From Isoperla grammatica (Eukaryota > Arthropoda > Insecta > Plecoptera > Perlodidae), in NCBI GenBank assembly GCA_945910005.1, contig CAMDTW010000642.1, positions 496,001-560,000 on the forward strand: a stretch of 64,000 nucleotides of DNA. Direction: 5' to 3'. Positions 62,861-64,000 of this stretch are shown one piece after another. The notes under the pieces were generated by a model. The model did no database searches. It was given only the letters and a program-made list of their open reading frames with translations, and was not told the origin of the DNA. The translations under genes and the position numbers were made by a program. Position 1 is the stretch's first letter. Every line of letters starts with the position of its first letter.

Positions 62861-64000
62861 CATGTAGTTGCTTCTATGTCACTGACTTAGCGCAGGGTTT
62901 ATCAAGTACAGTCACCGTCACAAGCAAGGAAACATGCGTTGTCCTCATATGTTGCATGTAGTTGCTTCTATGTCACTGACTTAGCGCAAGAATTATCAAG
63001 TACAGTCACCGTCACAAGCGAGGAAACCTGCGTTGTCCTGATACGTTGCATATAGTGGCTTTCATGTCACTGACTAAGCGCAGGGTTTATCAAGAAGAGT
63101 CACCGTCACAAGCAAGGAAACATACGTTGTCCTGATATGTTCATGTAGTGGCTTTTAAGTCACTGACTTAGCGCAGGGTTTATCAAGTACAGTCACCGTC
63201 ACAAGCAAGGAAAATGCGTTGTCCTCATACGTTGCATGTAGTGGCTTCTATGTCACTGACTTAGCGCAAGGTTTATCAAGTACAGTCACCGTCACAAGCA
63301 AGGAAACATGCGTTGTCCTCATACGTTGCATGTAGTGGCTTTCATGTCACTGACTTAGCGCAGGCTTTATCAAGTACAGTCACCGTCACAAGCAAGGAAA
63401 CATGCGTTGTCCTCATACGTTGCATGTAGTGGCTTCTATGTCACTGACTTAGCGCAGGGTTTTTCAAGTACAGTCACCGTCACAAGCAAGGAAACATGCG
63501 TGTTCCTGATACGTTGCATGTAGTGGCTTCTATGTCACTGACTTAGCGCAGGGTTTTTTAAGTACAGTCACCGTCACATGCAAGGAAACATGCGTTGTCC
63601 TGATATGTTGCATGTAGTGGCTTCTATGTCACTGACTTAGAGCAGGGTTTATAAAGTACAGTTACCGTCACACGCGAGGAAACATGCGTTGTCCTCATAT
63701 GTTGCATGTAGTGGCTTCTATGTCACTGACTTAGCGCAGGGTTTATCAAGTACAGTCACCGTCACAAGCAAGGAAACATGCGTTGTCCTCATACGTTGAA
63801 TGTAGTGGCTTCTATGTCACTGACTTAGCGCAGGGTTTATCAAGTACAGTCACCGTCACAAGCGATGAAACATGCGTTGTCCTGATATGTTGCATGTAGT
63901 GGCTTTCATGTCACTGACTTAGCGCAGGGTTTATCAAGTACAGTCACCTTCACAAGCAAGGAAACTTGCGTTGTCCTCATACGTTGCATGTAGTGGCTTC
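62860..64000 (+). repeat. Divergent terminal stretch, about 12 monomers without a long-range partner
   Basis: The last 1.1 kb is still the same 94-bp satellite, but most monomers carry changes seen nowhere else in the window. Examples are GCGCAAGAATTATC (about 62.99 kb), GCATATAGTGG (about 63.05), CAAGAAGAGTC (about 63.09), TATGTTCATG with a lost base (about 63.14), GGAAAATGCG (about 63.21), GGGTTTTTTAAG (about 63.55), TTAGAGCAGG (about 63.64), AGTTACCGTCACACG (about 63.66) and GTTGAATG (about 63.80). I could not align it as a block to anything upstream. It may be nearer the array edge, or simply a block whose partner lies beyond the window. Confidence 0.7.

Larger units (their letters stand above)
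1..64000 (+). repeat. 94-bp satellite array, about 680 head-to-tail monomers
   Basis: The same unit returns every 94 bases from the first base to the last; for example AACATGCG lies at base 1 and again at base 95. Window length divided by 94 gives about 681 copies. The orientation never changes: I found no reverse-complement monomer. Most monomers are exactly 94 bp. A minority carry 1-3 base indels, such as GTCACGAC without one T, GGGTTTTTAAG without one base, CAGTCCCGTC without two bases, and TGTCATTCG without three. No foreign sequence interrupts the array and neither edge is present. Consensus G+C is about 46% (43 of 94). Because 94 is 3x31+1, translation shifts frame at each monomer, which argues against a repeat-protein gene. 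A eukaryotic satellite is the natural reading; the chromosomal location and species cannot be seen. Confidence 0.98.

Noticed and set aside
1..64000. CRISPR array
   Set aside because: Regular spacing superficially resembles one, but the whole 94-bp unit repeats, with no unique spacers alternating with a short constant repeat, and there are no cas genes.
1..64000. Inverted segments or hairpin-forming long inverted repeats
   Set aside because: I looked for the reverse complement of constant words such as CATGCGTTGTCC and saw none; all monomers point the same way.
1..64000. Telomeric repeats, rRNA, tRNA or transposon insertions
   Set aside because: No TTAGGG-type runs, no cloverleaf or ribosomal sequence and no target-site duplications or foreign inserts were seen; 94-bp periodicity is maintained throughout.
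1..64000. Assembly artefact as the cause of the macro-duplications
   Set aside because: It cannot be excluded without reads, but the copies carry their own substitutions and monomer indels, and the three events have different lengths and overlap. That is less expected from simple sequence looping in an assembler.

Overview
The whole 64 kb window is one uninterrupted tandem array of a 94-bp satellite monomer. There are about 680 copies, all head-to-tail in one orientation, and the array runs off both ends of the window. I see no protein-coding gene, RNA gene, transposon, CRISPR array or unique flanking sequence. The organism cannot be named from this sequence. A homogeneous satellite this long, with multi-kilobase nested duplications, points to a eukaryotic heterochromatic region (centromeric, pericentromeric, subtelomeric or interstitial block). 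I do not recognise the monomer as a named satellite. It is about 46% G+C.

Monomer register used below: position 1 of the monomer is window base 1. Landmarks are ACATGC (2-7), GCATGT (24-29), GTCACTGAC (42-50), TTAGCGCAGGG (51-61), TATCAAGTACA (64-74) and GTCAC-C-GTCAC (75-85). The main variable sites are 13 (C/T), 16 (G/C), 20 (T/C), 29 (T/A), 38-39 (CT/TC), 51-52 (TT/TA/AT) and 90 (A/G). Combinations of these define recurring monomer types.

Layout. (1) 0.36-17.5 kb is a mosaic in which blocks recur at lags of 564 bp, about 1.1 kb, about 4.04 kb and about 10.3-10.9 kb. (2) 13.0-35.9 kb is a direct tandem duplication with an 11,457-bp unit. (3) 31.6-51.6 kb is a second tandem duplication with a 10,048-bp unit, whose second copy lacks one monomer. 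(4) 48.66-62.86 kb is a third, with a 6,951-bp offset, whose first copy lacks three monomers. Each duplication starts inside the end of the previous one, so the three form an overlapping chain. (5) 62.86-64.0 kb has monomers with more private changes and no long-range partner in the window.

The short open frames in the window are by-products of the repeat and should not be annotated as genes. The interest lies in the amplification history, which can be read from linked variants and from at least one preserved pre-duplication state. I found no sign of a new biochemical system. The most that can be claimed is a satellite family I do not recognise, with an irregular nested higher-order structure.
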